Assembly (NCBI GenBank): GCA_964437425.1
Contig: CAYTGO010000052.1
Span: 1-21,381, forward strand
Length of the DNA: 21,381 nt
Direction: 5' to 3'
Source of the DNA: Scalindua sp964437425
GTDB lineage: Bacteria; Planctomycetota; Brocadiia; Brocadiales; Scalinduaceae
Positions within the stretch are counted from its first letter, which is position 1. Each line of letters starts with the position of its first letter. Both the position numbers and the translations under genes were made by a program. Positions 7,882 to 15,393 of the stretch are shown here, in pieces. Under the pieces are notes generated by a model that made no database searches, was not told where the DNA came from, and saw only the letters and a program-made list of their open reading frames with translations.

Positions 7882-8520
7882 ATGTCAATATTCATAGATA
7901 CAGCAGATATTGAGCAGGCAAAAGCGGCGAAGGAATCAGGTTGGATCAAAGGAATTACTACCAACCCGATTCTGTTGTCAAATACAGGCTCTTCTGCGTC
8001 TGAGATTTTGCAGCAGCTTGCGAAACTCAATATTGGTTTGCTATTTTACCAGCTTGTTTCTACAGACAAAGAGGACATGCTGAAAGAAGCACAGCTTGCA
8101 AAAGAGATTGCAGGGGATCAGTTAGTAATGAAACTTCCTCCGACGAAACAGGGATTTCAAATTATTCCACACCTTCCTCCAGAGGTCACATGCTGTGTTA
8201 CTGCCGTTTACAGTGTCGCTCAGGCTTTAGTTGCCAGAGAGTCAGGTGTTCGGTACATAGCTGTTTATGTTAGCAGAGCAACAAAGTTGTTAGGTGACGG
8301 CCTGTCGCTTATTACTGAAATAAGCAGAGTACTTCAGGGAAGCCAGACGCAGCTGCTTGCTGCCAGTCTCAAATCTCCGATGGAAGCCAGTTCGGCTATT
8401 CTGTCAGGCGCTGACCACTTAACCCTGCCTTTTGATGTCTTAAATGCGTTGGCATACCACGATCATTCGGAAGATGCGGTTAAGGATTTTAATGCAAATG
8501 GTTCAGGGCTGAAGTTGTAA
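7882..8520 (+). CDS. Fructose-6-phosphate aldolase/transaldolase-family protein
   Basis: A 212-residue class I aldolase of the small transaldolase (TalC/FSA) type, forming a Schiff base with a sugar phosphate in the cytoplasm. Landmarks: MSIFIDTADIEQ at the N-terminus, GITTNPIL at 24-31, the Schiff-base lysine K84 in LVMKLPPT, and VTAVYSVAQALVA around residues 106-117. By comparison with E. coli FsaA, Gln57 and Tyr129 (in AVYVSR) sit where FSA has Gln59 and Tyr131, whereas true transaldolases such as TalB have Glu and Phe. That favours fructose-6-phosphate aldolase activity, though small transaldolases vary at these positions. It follows the DUF1456 gene by seven bases and converges with rmlD with only two bases between stop codons. 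Confidence 0.88.
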   Translation: MSIFIDTADIEQAKAAKESGWIKGITTNPILLSNTGSSASEILQQLAKLNIGLLFYQLVSTDKEDMLKEAQLAKEIAGDQLVMKLPPTKQGFQIIPHLPPEVTCCVTAVYSVAQALVARESGVRYIAVYVSRATKLLGDGLSLITEISRVLQGSQTQLLAASLKSPMEASSAILSGADHLTLPFDVLNALAYHDHSEDAVKDFNANGSGLKL

Positions 8521-8522
8521 GA

Positions 8523-9380
8523 TTATTGCTTTCTCAAATACGACTCAACAGTCTCTTCCCATGGCCTCATTTGCATTCCAGTGATTGTTGTAAACTTTTG
8601 ACAATTGAGGGTTGAATTCAGGGGCACCTTTGCGGGCCGTCTATATTCTGATGATCTTATCCGGTTCATTTTGATTTTGAAGCCCATCGTTTCAAAGATG
8701 AACTCTGCCCACTCATATCGTGAACAACTTCCATCATTAGAGACATTGATAATACCCTCACATTTCTGTTTTATTAATATCCACAGCGCTTCAGCGAGGT
8801 CAGGAGTATAAGTCGGAGATCCGGTTTCGTCGGTAACGATGGACAACTCTTTATGCTGTTCTGATAATTCGAGCATTTTAGCAGCGAAGTTGATTCCGTT
8901 GTGTCCAAACAACCATGAAGTTCTTACTATAAGATATGAGTCGCAGTAGCTTTGAATATTTTTTTCACCTTCAAGTTTTGTTCTGCCATATTCTGACAAT
9001 GGATTGGTTTGATCTTCTTCTGTATATGGTCTGTTGCCGTTTCCGTCAAATACAAAATCCGTACTGATCTGAATAACTCTTGCACCGCACTTTTTTGCCG
9101 CCGTAGCGATGTATTTAGGCCCCAGGGCATTAACGTTGAATGCCGTTTCTCTTTCAGTTTCGCATTTATCAACATTAGTGAAGGCTGCACAATTAACAAT
9201 AATGTCTGGTGCATGTGATGAGATAAAGGCAGTTACATTGTCTTCGTGTGTGATATCGAGTACTTCGTGTGGGGCCTCTATGACTTCAGGATTGGGGTCT
9301 GATGAAGCCTTCCTGCTTTTAAGCAGATCAACAAGATCTGTTCCAAGCATCCCGCTTGATCCGGTAATAAGTATTTTCAT
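8523..9380 (-). CDS. rmlD: dTDP-4-dehydrorhamnose reductase RmlD
   Basis: Last enzyme of dTDP-L-rhamnose synthesis; it reduces dTDP-4-keto-L-rhamnose with NAD(P)H for O-antigen or other surface glycans. The 285-residue protein is a short-chain dehydrogenase/reductase: nucleotide-binding G7xxG10xxG13 (GSSGMLG), VNCAAFTNVDKCE at 62-74, NVNALGP at 82-88, active-site STDFVFDG (T107, D108) and YxxxK (Y131, K135). The RmlD-type C-terminus has YRRPAKVPLNSTLNC around 246-260. No rmlA, rmlB or rmlC is in the window, so the rest of the pathway must be elsewhere if the product is really dTDP-rhamnose; a related sugar reductase is the alternative. It lies 32 bases downstream of the MsbA-type gene on the same strand and is probably co-transcribed with it. 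Confidence 0.92.
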   Translation of the reverse strand: MKILITGSSGMLGTDLVDLLKSRKASSDPNPEVIEAPHEVLDITHEDNVTAFISSHAPDIIVNCAAFTNVDKCETERETAFNVNALGPKYIATAAKKCGARVIQISTDFVFDGNGNRPYTEEDQTNPLSEYGRTKLEGEKNIQSYCDSYLIVRTSWLFGHNGINFAAKMLELSEQHKELSIVTDETGSPTYTPDLAEALWILIKQKCEGIINVSNDGSCSRYEWAEFIFETMGFKIKMNRIRSSEYRRPAKVPLNSTLNCQKFTTITGMQMRPWEETVESYLRKQ

Positions 9381-9412
9381 TGTATTTAGGTTGGTAAACG
9401 GAGTGAATTGAT

Positions 9413-11284
9413 TTATGTATCAAACTGAATTTTATATTGCTTTTTGTACTCACCTTCTCTGCCTATGAGTTCATCATGTGTGCCAGTCTCAATGATACAG
9501 CCTTTCTTTAAGACTATGATTCGATCCGCATGACGTATAGTGGAGAGGCGATGTGCGATAACAAAGGTTGTCTTGCCTTTCATTAAATTGTCTAGTGCTT
9601 CCTGGACAAGTTTTTCTGATTCAGAATCCAGAGATGAGGTTGCTTCGTCCAAAATTAAGATAGGTGCGTTTTTCAGTATTGCTCTTGCTATGGTTACCCT
9701 CTGTTTTTGCCCACCTGATAGTTTTACACCTTGCTCTCCTACTACGGTCTCATAGCCCTTAGGAAGGTTTGTGATAAAATTGTGTATGTTCGCTGCTTTG
9801 GCCGCATCTTGTATCTCTTCTGTACTTGCGTCTCTTCTTCCATACAAAATATTTTCTTTAAAGCTTCTGTTGAATAGGAAGGTCTGCTGACTGACAATCG
9901 CAATTTGATCAAGGAGCGAATCGCGTTTTATTAAGCGAATATCTGTGCCGTCTATTTTAATGCTTCCATTTTCCGGATCGTAGAAGCGCGGAATAAGATC
10001 GAGGAGCGTTGACTTGCCTGCACCGCTTTCTCCTACAATAGCAACAATCTGTCCTTTCTGTACGGTCAGGTTAATATCCTTGAGTACGGGAATTGTGTCG
10101 TATGCAAAGTTTACGTTATTGAATGCAATTTCATTATTGATTTTTTTCAGTTCAATCGCATCAGGGCTATCTGTAATTGTCGGGTGCTGATCCAGCAACT
10201 CAAAGACCCTGCTTGCACCAGACAGAGATTCCTGGAGTTTACCATAGCTTTTAGCCAGTTTTTTTATTGATGTGAGTATTAAAAACGCCGTTACAGTGAC
10301 AAACCCTCCCAGTGAACCCGGAGAGATTGTCTTAGATGAAATAACATAACCTCCAATGATGATTACTGATGCTAATCCCAGGGAGTATATAAACTCTGTT
10401 GTACTTGAATTTAACGCTTTTGCCTTAACTGTCTGCATCATTCTTTTAAAAAATCTTGAATTTATTGTCTTGAATTCTATGAACTCTTCGTCTTCCATTT
10501 TAAAGGCTTTTACCGTTCTTATTCCGGAAAACATTTCTCTCATTGCGTCGGTCAGCTCACCTAAATGTGTTAAACTTCTTCTCCCATATTTCTTTATTTT
10601 GCGTCCAAATACCAGCACAGGGATGATGATGATGGGAAATAATATAAATGTAAACATTGAAAGCTTCCAGCTGAAATAGAATGCCAGTCCGAATCCAACT
10701 ACCATACGCATAGGCTGAAGGAGAATACTGTCAAACAGGATCGAAAGCCCGAATTGTGTTGCATTAATGTCATTAGTTAGTCTGGAAATCAGTTCTCCGC
10801 TCTTTCTGTTTTCAAAGTAACTAAGTGATTGTGGCAGGATGTGCTCGCATAGATGATTGCGTATGTCCATGAGAACGCTCCACATGACATGATTCTTCAG
10901 GTATGTTTGAAGATAATTAAAGGCAAAAATGAAAGGGGCCATAATTGCGACAAGCACACCAATGAAAGTAAACGAACTAAATAATTTGTCAAATCTTGAT
11001 ATAAAAGTTGATCTTTTTATTCTGGAAACAGTTTTTTGTTTTATACTACTGATGATATCTTCGGAGCTACTTTTCTTCTGAATGGTGTTAATCACGGATG
11101 AGGACCTGGTTACTTCTCCCTTTATCAAGCGATCGATCACGGGTTTAATTAAAGCTAATTGCGCACCAATAAACAGTGTGAAAAGTGCCATGCAGAGCAG
11201 GGTTAGAAAAAACATCTTCCAATGCGGTTTTGCGTATGAAAACAGTCTGCCACATTCTCTTATTGTGTTGTTATTCTTAGGCAT
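9413..11284 (-). CDS. msbA: MsbA-type ABC exporter (probable lipid A/core flippase)
   Basis: Half-size ABC exporter, fused membrane domain plus ATPase, likely to flip lipid A-core across the inner membrane. Six hydrophobic segments lie within residues 23-341. The ATPase has Walker A GESGAGKST (418-426), Q-loop VSQQTF (464-469), signature LSGGQKQR (522-529), Walker B ILILDE (542-547) and switch His578. At 623 residues it is about 40 longer than E. coli MsbA. The extra length is a polar, Lys/Ser-rich stretch (about 55-100) between TM1 and TM2, expected to face the periplasm. Assignment as MsbA rests on overall similarity and context: it is head to head with an LptF/G permease and precedes rmlD. 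Another lipid or drug substrate cannot be excluded from sequence alone. Confidence 0.87.
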   Translation of the reverse strand: MPKNNNTIRECGRLFSYAKPHWKMFFLTLLCMALFTLFIGAQLALIKPVIDRLIKGEVTRSSSVINTIQKKSSSEDIISSIKQKTVSRIKRSTFISRFDKLFSSFTFIGVLVAIMAPFIFAFNYLQTYLKNHVMWSVLMDIRNHLCEHILPQSLSYFENRKSGELISRLTNDINATQFGLSILFDSILLQPMRMVVGFGLAFYFSWKLSMFTFILFPIIIIPVLVFGRKIKKYGRRSLTHLGELTDAMREMFSGIRTVKAFKMEDEEFIEFKTINSRFFKRMMQTVKAKALNSSTTEFIYSLGLASVIIIGGYVISSKTISPGSLGGFVTVTAFLILTSIKKLAKSYGKLQESLSGASRVFELLDQHPTITDSPDAIELKKINNEIAFNNVNFAYDTIPVLKDINLTVQKGQIVAIVGESGAGKSTLLDLIPRFYDPENGSIKIDGTDIRLIKRDSLLDQIAIVSQQTFLFNRSFKENILYGRRDASTEEIQDAAKAANIHNFITNLPKGYETVVGEQGVKLSGGQKQRVTIARAILKNAPILILDEATSSLDSESEKLVQEALDNLMKGKTTFVIAHRLSTIRHADRIIVLKKGCIIETGTHDELIGREGEYKKQYKIQFDT

Positions 11285-11340
11285 ATCGCTATACTCTTTA
11301 ACCTGTTATGTACACAAACCACATGCAAATTCGAAAAATG

Positions 11341-11368
11341 ATGTTATCACACATAAGCCTTTTGTCAA
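11341..11368 (-). promoter_or_regulatory. Putative sigma-70 promoter for msbA-rmlD
   Basis: Reading the minus strand, TTGACA (11368-11363), a perfect -35, is followed after 16 bases by TAACAT (11346-11341), a four-of-six match to -10. The predicted transcript start is near 11334, about 50 bases before the msbA ATG. Confidence 0.5.
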
Positions 11369-11416
11369 TGAAAAGATTGAATCCTGAGCAGCACTTTAAC
11401 GGTCAAATATTTGTTA

Positions 11417-11446
11417 TTGACCTATTCAAAGCAGGGTAGATATAAT
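11417..11446 (+). promoter_or_regulatory. Putative sigma-70 promoter for the LptF/G gene
   Basis: TTGACC (11417-11422), an 18-base spacer and a perfect TATAAT (11441-11446). The predicted transcript start is near 11453, giving a leader of about 53 bases to the ATG at 11506. It faces away from the msbA promoter, with about 50 bases between the two elements. Confidence 0.65.
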
Positions 11447-11505
11447 CGCCTGTACAATTCTGGAATTTGGCATCTTACACAGCAGAAAATTACTTAAAAA
11501 AATTG

Positions 11506-13140
11506 ATGAAAGTACAGATACTACATAAATATTTAATAAAGGAGTTATTCAGGACATTCCTGCCATCACTTTTATGTTTTGAATTTGTACTACTACTGGG
11601 GTTTTCCATTCAACTGCTTCATAAGGGGCTTGATGTTCCAAGCCTATTTTCGGTTTTGCCTTATATGGCGTTATACACTATGCCGCACGCTTTGCCTACT
11701 TCGTTGCTTACTGCTACTGTTATGTCTTATGGGAGGCTGAGTGCTGATAACGAAATCACCGCAATTAAAGTGGCCGGGATACATATTCATAACTTAATTA
11801 CACCCGTCATTATTCTGGGAGTATTCTTTAGTATAGCGGCTTTGTATCTTAATGCTGAAGTTTTGCCAAAATCGTATTTTAAGGTGAGGCAACTTCAAGA
11901 AAAGGCAGTTAAGCGAGTTCTTGCTACACATTTTATAACAGCTAAGAAGAAGATTGATTTTTATCCATACCAGATATTTATAGGTGTTGTGGAAAGCAGC
12001 AATTTCAAGGATATTGCTGTCTTTGAATATGCTGATGACTACATAGTTAGTGTCCTTTTGGCTGAGGAAGGTGAAATCGAGATAGATAACGATGGGAGTT
12101 CGGTGTTTCTAACGTTGAGGCGAGGAGAATTTCTTAAGCCGGATCCTGGCAATAGTGTTGATTCTCCTACAACGGGGAGTTTTGAGGAGGCAGTGTTTAA
12201 AATTCCACTAAGGAAAAGAGTACGGCATTCAGCGCTCAAGTATGCGACATTAAGTAATCTTGTAGAACGAAAAGAAGAAATTGAAACTGAATTAAGCCGC
12301 TTTGATGGATTGCCTAAAAATCCTGAAAAAACGATTAAGCGAGCAAAAAGAGGGATTTTGTCAGTTGGTGAAAAAAAGAGCGTAGTTGATGCGAAGCTTA
12401 AAAAGGCTGAAAAGAGTGTAAAGAAATCAAGAAGTAAGATTTCAAAGCAGGAGGGATCCATAAAACGTGGTAAGTTTAACATTAATGTCTACGAAAATTA
12501 TATTAATGTGGCAAAAGGAAATATTAAAAACTTGACTACAGAAGAGGAGAGCGAAGAAAATATAATATCAAACTGGACTCCTTTTGGAGATAGCTTGGAA
12601 TATAAACATGAAAGGAAAAAGGAATATAATAAAAATATTTCGTTAATTAAAAAAATAATAAAGAAAGAACAACGAAGAATTAAGCTCGCAAAGAGAAAGA
12701 TAAAAATATCTCAAAAATTAATAGATGAGGCGAATGAAAATATTGAAAAATTAACCCTGGAGGTTGGAGAGCTTAACCTAAGTAAGGGAGGTCTGGAGAA
12801 AGAACACGCAATATTTGCTGAACAAATTGCAATGGCAGAAAAGCAGAAAATGAAACGTGAATTATCAATAAATATTCACAAGCGGTTAGCGCCTTCTCTT
12901 GCAAGTCTAACGTTTATATTAATAGGTATTCCATTAGGTATAATGACAAGAAGCAGTAATATGCTGGTCAGTGTAGGGATTAGTTTCATTTTAATACTTT
13001 TCATTTACTATCCATTGGTTGCAACGGGTTTAGTGGTGGCAGATAGTATGGGCTTCCCGATTATTCCTTCAGTCTGGGGGGCAAATGTTGTTAATCTCAT
13101 TATGAGTGGGTTCTTATTTAGGAAAATCATGAAACTATAA
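11506..13140 (+). CDS. LptF/LptG-family permease with large coiled-coil insertion
   Basis: Inner-membrane permease of the YjgP/YjgQ family, which with LptB2 extracts lipopolysaccharide and passes it to LptC. The expected plan is visible: TM1 near residues 15-35, TM2-TM3 near 46-120 with MPHALPTSLLTATVMSYGRLSADNEI, a periplasmic strand-rich domain (about 145-240), then TM4-TM6 after the family motif NIHKRLAPSLASLTFILIGIPLG (from 456). Between these lies an unusual insertion (about 258-448), highly charged and rich in Lys/Glu/Ile with heptad-like spacing. The protein is thus 544 residues against about 360 normally. Whether it is LptF or LptG cannot be decided. I prefer the ATG at 11506 (KVQILHKYLIKELF follows at once, as in relatives); a TTG at 11467 in the same frame would add 13 residues. 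No second LptF/G or lptB gene is adjacent. Confidence 0.87.
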   Translation: MKVQILHKYLIKELFRTFLPSLLCFEFVLLLGFSIQLLHKGLDVPSLFSVLPYMALYTMPHALPTSLLTATVMSYGRLSADNEITAIKVAGIHIHNLITPVIILGVFFSIAALYLNAEVLPKSYFKVRQLQEKAVKRVLATHFITAKKKIDFYPYQIFIGVVESSNFKDIAVFEYADDYIVSVLLAEEGEIEIDNDGSSVFLTLRRGEFLKPDPGNSVDSPTTGSFEEAVFKIPLRKRVRHSALKYATLSNLVERKEEIETELSRFDGLPKNPEKTIKRAKRGILSVGEKKSVVDAKLKKAEKSVKKSRSKISKQEGSIKRGKFNINVYENYINVAKGNIKNLTTEEESEENIISNWTPFGDSLEYKHERKKEYNKNISLIKKIIKKEQRRIKLAKRKIKISQKLIDEANENIEKLTLEVGELNLSKGGLEKEHAIFAEQIAMAEKQKMKRELSINIHKRLAPSLASLTFILIGIPLGIMTRSSNMLVSVGISFILILFIYYPLVATGLVVADSMGFPIIPSVWGANVVNLIMSGFLFRKIMKL

Positions 13141-13196
13141 TCATTTTCCTAAGGAAATATGAAGCATTTCAGTTTGCCAGACGATAGATAACAATC

Positions 13197-13224
13197 TTGA
13201 CATTTTTATTCAATTAGTTATAGT
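13197..13224 (+). promoter_or_regulatory. Putative sigma-70 promoter for rhomboid-dapB
   Basis: A perfect TTGACA (13197-13202), a 16-base spacer and TATAGT (13219-13224, five of six). The predicted transcript start near 13231 leaves about 73 bases to the rhomboid ATG. It suggests that the rhomboid and dapB genes can be transcribed apart from the LptF/G gene. Confidence 0.6.
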
Positions 13225-13303
13225 AAAAAGTCCTGCGTAATATGTGATATGGTTATTGAAATCAATACGTTATAAATTTTTCTGATAGTAACATTAATTG
13301 AAA

Positions 13304-14185
13304 ATGGCATACAAAGATAGCTATAACAAAACAGGGCCGGGGTTTGGCTTATCAATAGGAAGTAGATGGACAAGAGCTATAATGATACTGATAATTGTAA
13401 ATATCAGTGTTTTTGTTGTCCAGCTTCTATTCTCCACTATAAGTTCACAATGGGGCGGAATGTCTCCTGGAACTGATTTAGATGGTATAGTACCGCAGTT
13501 AGCTCTGGGGCCAGATCAATTTACCACTATGTTCTGGCTTTACCAACCTCTCGCTATAGGAAAGTTGTGGTTGTGGCAGTTTGTAACGTACATGTTTCTT
13601 CATAGTGTATCCAGCCCATGGCACATAATATTCAATATGCTGGTTCTATGGATGTTTGGTAGCCAGGTAGAAAGGGCAATGGGTACAAGGAAGTTCCTGA
13701 CTATGTACTTTACCGCAGGTGTCTTTGCAGGTATATTTTGCTGTCTGTTTACTCCCAATAGTCCAATCATTGGTGCTTCAGGTGCAATATTTGCCGTTGA
13801 AATAGCGTTTGCCATGTTCTTTCCTAACACTACGGTAATTTTTTACATATTTCCAATAAAGGCAAAATATCTTGTAATGATTTTCGCTGGTATTACCGTT
13901 ATTAGCTGTATCATGCCTGCAAGTGGTAGTACTGCGCATTTTGCACATCTTGGAGGGCTTGTTTATGGCTTTCTGTTCATTCGTTACGAACCCAAATTTA
14001 GCAGCTTTCTTTTGTCATGGCAGAATCAGCAGCAGAAAAAAGAGTGTCAAAAGGAGGAGGATATTAAAAAACAGGTTGATACCTTGTTAGACAAAGTGAA
14101 CCAGGGTGGTATGAAAAGTCTGACAAGGAGGGAGAGAAACTTTCTTAGAAGTGCTAGCAAGAGATATAGAAAATCACGTAGTTAA
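13304..14185 (+). CDS. Rhomboid-family intramembrane serine protease
   Basis: Polytopic serine protease that cleaves transmembrane segments within the membrane. The 293-residue protein has the catalytic dyad S159 (GASGA) and H215 (FAHLGG) and the HxxxN pair H107/N111 (in SPWHIIFNML) of the oxyanion region. Roughly six hydrophobic segments cover residues 25-228. A loop of about 35 residues between TM1 and the next helix is typical. A cytoplasmic tail (about 229-293) is rich in Gln/Lys and ends with LDKVNQGGMKSLTRRERNFL, a short helical motif that I recall at the ends of other bacterial rhomboids. I prefer the ATG at 13304 to a TTG two codons earlier; neither has a clear Shine-Dalgarno sequence. 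It precedes dapB by 35 bases. Substrate is unknown. A second rhomboid ends at the right edge of the window. Confidence 0.93.
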   Translation: MAYKDSYNKTGPGFGLSIGSRWTRAIMILIIVNISVFVVQLLFSTISSQWGGMSPGTDLDGIVPQLALGPDQFTTMFWLYQPLAIGKLWLWQFVTYMFLHSVSSPWHIIFNMLVLWMFGSQVERAMGTRKFLTMYFTAGVFAGIFCCLFTPNSPIIGASGAIFAVEIAFAMFFPNTTVIFYIFPIKAKYLVMIFAGITVISCIMPASGSTAHFAHLGGLVYGFLFIRYEPKFSSFLLSWQNQQQKKECQKEEDIKKQVDTLLDKVNQGGMKSLTRRERNFLRSASKRYRKSRS

Positions 14186-14220
14186 GCAATACACTATTTT
14201 TCAGAAAAAACGGATAAAAT

Positions 14221-15018
14221 ATGATTAATATAGCGGTAAACGGTGTATGTGGACGCATGGGTTTAAGGATTGCGACGCTTGTGGCAGAAGACAAAGATTT
14301 AGCATTAGTTGCCGCTCTCGAAATGAGAGACCACCAACACATTGGTAAAGATTTAAGTGCTTTTATCGGTCAGGGACACAATGATGTGATAATATCAGAT
14401 GAACTTAATGCTTCAGCAGATGTACTGATAGATTTTACTTCACCTGATTCGACAATGGAAAAGCTGAAAGCTTGTACTGATAAAGGAATTGCCATAGTAA
14501 CAGGTACTACCGGCCTCGACAGTGAGCAGATGGAAAAGATTAATATCGCTTCTAAAACAATACCTTGTCTTTTTTCACCCAACATGAGCGTTGGTGTAAA
14601 CCTGCTTTTCAGTCTTGTTGAGTCTGTGTCGAAGATTCTGGGTGACGAAGCTGATATAGAAATATATGAGTCACACCACCGCTATAAGAAAGATGCGCCA
14701 AGTGGTACTGCTTTGAGACTTGCAGAAACAATATGTTCTGCAACAAATCGGGAAATGGATGATGTTGTAATTTACGGGCGTAAAGGCTTTTCCGGAGAAA
14801 GACCTCAAGATCAAATCTGTATACATTCAATTCGATCCGGTGATATTGTAGGAGAACACACGGTAACCTTCTGTAACGCAGGAGAGCGTCTTGAATTAGT
14901 CCATAAAGCACAAACACGAGATTCTTTTGCCTTGGGTTCCATTCGTGCTGCAAAATTCCTAGCTGGAAAACCACCGGGAATGTATAACATGAAGGATGCA
15001 CTGAAGGATATGTGCTAA
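14221..15018 (+). CDS. dapB: 4-hydroxy-tetrahydrodipicolinate reductase DapB
   Basis: NAD(P)H-dependent reductase giving tetrahydrodipicolinate in lysine and meso-diaminopimelate synthesis, the latter a peptidoglycan component. The 265-residue length fits the family. Landmarks are the nucleotide-binding VNGVCGRMG (residues 6-14; Val replaces the usual Ala/Gly), IDFTSPD at 70-76, TGTTGLD at 94-100, FSPNMSVGVNLL at 118-129 and the catalytic segment E150-SHHRYKKDAPSGTA, with H152 and K156 matching E. coli H159 and K163. A C-terminal SFALGSIRAAKFL is also typical. Peptidoglycan synthesis is implied but no mur or other dap gene is near. It follows the rhomboid gene by 35 bases and probably shares its transcript. 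Confidence 0.95.
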   Translation: MINIAVNGVCGRMGLRIATLVAEDKDLALVAALEMRDHQHIGKDLSAFIGQGHNDVIISDELNASADVLIDFTSPDSTMEKLKACTDKGIAIVTGTTGLDSEQMEKINIASKTIPCLFSPNMSVGVNLLFSLVESVSKILGDEADIEIYESHHRYKKDAPSGTALRLAETICSATNREMDDVVIYGRKGFSGERPQDQICIHSIRSGDIVGEHTVTFCNAGERLELVHKAQTRDSFALGSIRAAKFLAGKPPGMYNMKDALKDMC

Positions 15019-15393
15019 AGTATACCGCTAATATTCTGTAAAACTGAGCTTAATCCAGCAATACCTCATTCCACAATCTCCGTCTGTCATGATGGAATTT
15101 AGCCCTATCTAAGATCTGCCATTATGGCATAGTGTGCATACGGCAAGGTAATTTTATTGTATATATAAATTAACAATAATTCTGTAAGTCAAATAAATAT
15201 AAGTGTTTATATCGTTTGTAAAAGTCATGGCATCTAGTTTGCTATTCTGTAGGTCAGAAGATTTTTAGATTAAAGTTCTACTTGTTATGTCTATCATAAT
15301 AAAGTCGTGCAAAGTCTTCTTTAAGAGAAAATAAAACAGTTATCAATCTGGTTAAGCAAAAGTATTGAGTTTAAATATTAAAAGGAGAATTTA
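15019..15393. other. 375-base AT-rich leader region upstream of dnaK
   Basis: No convincing gene lies in this spacer on either strand. It ends with a strong Shine-Dalgarno AAGGAG (15382-15387) six bases before the dnaK ATG. A perfect 13-base palindrome TGCCATTATGGCA sits at 15117-15129. I find no CIRCE element (TTAGCACTC-N9-GAGTGCTAA) and no clear sigma-32 or sigma-70 promoter. The heat-shock control mode of dnaK is therefore not readable here. Confidence 0.6.

Noticed and set aside
8927..9214. Overlapping ORFs on both strands within rmlD
   Set aside because: Shadow frames of rmlD; the rmlD product has all active-site motifs in the chosen frame.
12039..12482. 147-codon minus-strand ORF inside the LptF/G gene
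   Set aside because: It is antisense to a well-supported coding region with low-complexity codons (its Ser/Phe/Leu-rich translation is a mirror of Lys/Glu codons); no start context or family match.
13144..13156. Small hairpin TTTCC-TAA-GGAAA after the LptF/G stop codon
   Set aside because: A five-base stem without a T-tract; not convincing as a terminator.
15117..15140. Sigma-54-like promoter (TGGCAT...TGCAT) upstream of dnaK
   Set aside because: The GG and GC cores are 10 bases apart instead of 12, and the sequence coincides with the right arm of the palindrome.
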